From: Caryophanales bacterium UBA6768 | GTDB taxonomy: Bacteria; Bacillota; Bacilli; Bacillales_D; Amphibacillaceae | DNA length: 14,563 bases | Assembly (NCBI GenBank): GCA_002453315.1 | Contig: DKGO01000136.1 | Location: 1 to 14,563 of the forward strand | Direction of reading: 5' to 3' | In this document: piece by piece, positions 14,401 to 14,563 of the stretch | Position numbering within the stretch: the first letter of the stretch is position 1 | Layout of the letters: each line of letters begins with the position of its first letter | The notes under the pieces: model-generated | What the model was told of the DNA's origin: nothing | The model's database searches: none | Seen by the model: only the letters and a program-made list of their open reading frames with translations | Translations under genes and position numbers: made by a program

Positions 14401-14563
14401 ACGGTAACCAATGTCGCAAGAAAGTTGCTCACTGTTAAAGAACCCGTTAAAGAGGAAAATGATAGCCGTGAGAAGGTCGCCCACGGCTAGAGAATCCATT
14501 AAATAAGAAAACTGGGGCCGTGAGAAATCTGCCCACGGCTAGTAAATCCATTAAAAGGGAAAA
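14400..14563. repeat. 52-bp tandem repeat with conserved stem-loop, continuing past the window
   Basis: Three units are offset by exactly 52 bp. Two are well preserved (14465-14516 and 14517 to the window end, 33 of 39 bases identical over the first 39) and one is degenerate (about 14400-14451; 19 of 25 in the best part). Each good unit carries GCCGTG...CACGGC, separated by 11 bases, followed by a conserved AATCCATTAAA. The loop differs at four of five central positions while the stem is unchanged. No open reading frame explains a 52-bp period. Confidence 0.7.

Noticed and set aside
14278..14499. Minus-strand 73-codon frame at the right edge
   Set aside because: It begins inside the 52-bp tandem repeat, lacks a ribosome binding site and shows no family motif; the repeat phase also conflicts with a coding role.
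14465..14563. CRISPR-like array
   Set aside because: Repeats with a stem-loop recur at 52 bp, but the sequence between stems is also largely conserved, so there are no unique spacers, and no cas gene is in the window.

Overview
The window looks like chromosomal DNA of a low-GC, Gram-positive, endospore-former-type Bacillota, most likely a Bacillaceae relative (Oceanobacillus/Virgibacillus/Bacillus-like). The signs are strong AGGAGG-type ribosome binding sites, sigma-A-like promoters, lipoprotein signal peptides with a lipobox cysteine, and clear resemblance to Bacillus subtilis proteins (YjbC, YclNOPQ, YxeA). The genus cannot be fixed from the sequence alone. No rRNA, tRNA, CRISPR array, complete insertion sequence or phage gene was seen.

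Layout. (1) 1-1154: an ECF sigma factor fused to a SnoaL-like domain, with a noticeably GC-rich 5' half. (2) 1155-2410: a gene-poor stretch holding a frameshifted remnant of a small gene and a terminator, then a small SAM-dependent methyltransferase. (3) 2593-3386: a tiny basic protein and a YjbC-type GNAT acetyltransferase. (4) 3521-5503, the only plus-strand genes: two Gfo/Idh/MocA-family oxidoreductases in tandem. (5) 5548-9065: a leftward unit of TetR-family regulator, ABC ATPase and large TnrB3-like ABC permease, starting at a well-formed promoter flanked by two identical-arm operators and ending in a strong terminator. (6) 9174-10273: a YxeA-family protein and a SurA-N-type lipoprotein without a parvulin domain. 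(7) 10408-14111: a complete siderophore uptake operon in the order of yclNOPQ (permease, permease, ATPase, binding lipoprotein), with a Fur-box-like operator on its promoter and a strong terminator behind it. (8) 14112-14563: no convincing gene, but 52-bp tandem repeats that carry a conserved stem-loop and run off the window edge.

How the parts work together. The ycl operon should import ferric siderophore (petrobactin-type by homology) under iron control. The TetR/ABC unit looks like a self-regulated drug or antibiotic exporter: the regulator would bind its own promoter until a ligand releases it. The two oxidoreductases probably act on the same sugar or polyol pathway. The window is largely a set of accessory and stress-related cassettes rather than one system.

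The most unusual points are the TetR gene, which appears to start at ATT behind a perfect Shine-Dalgarno sequence, and the 52-bp stem-loop repeats at the right edge. I did not find strong evidence for an entirely new multi-gene system.
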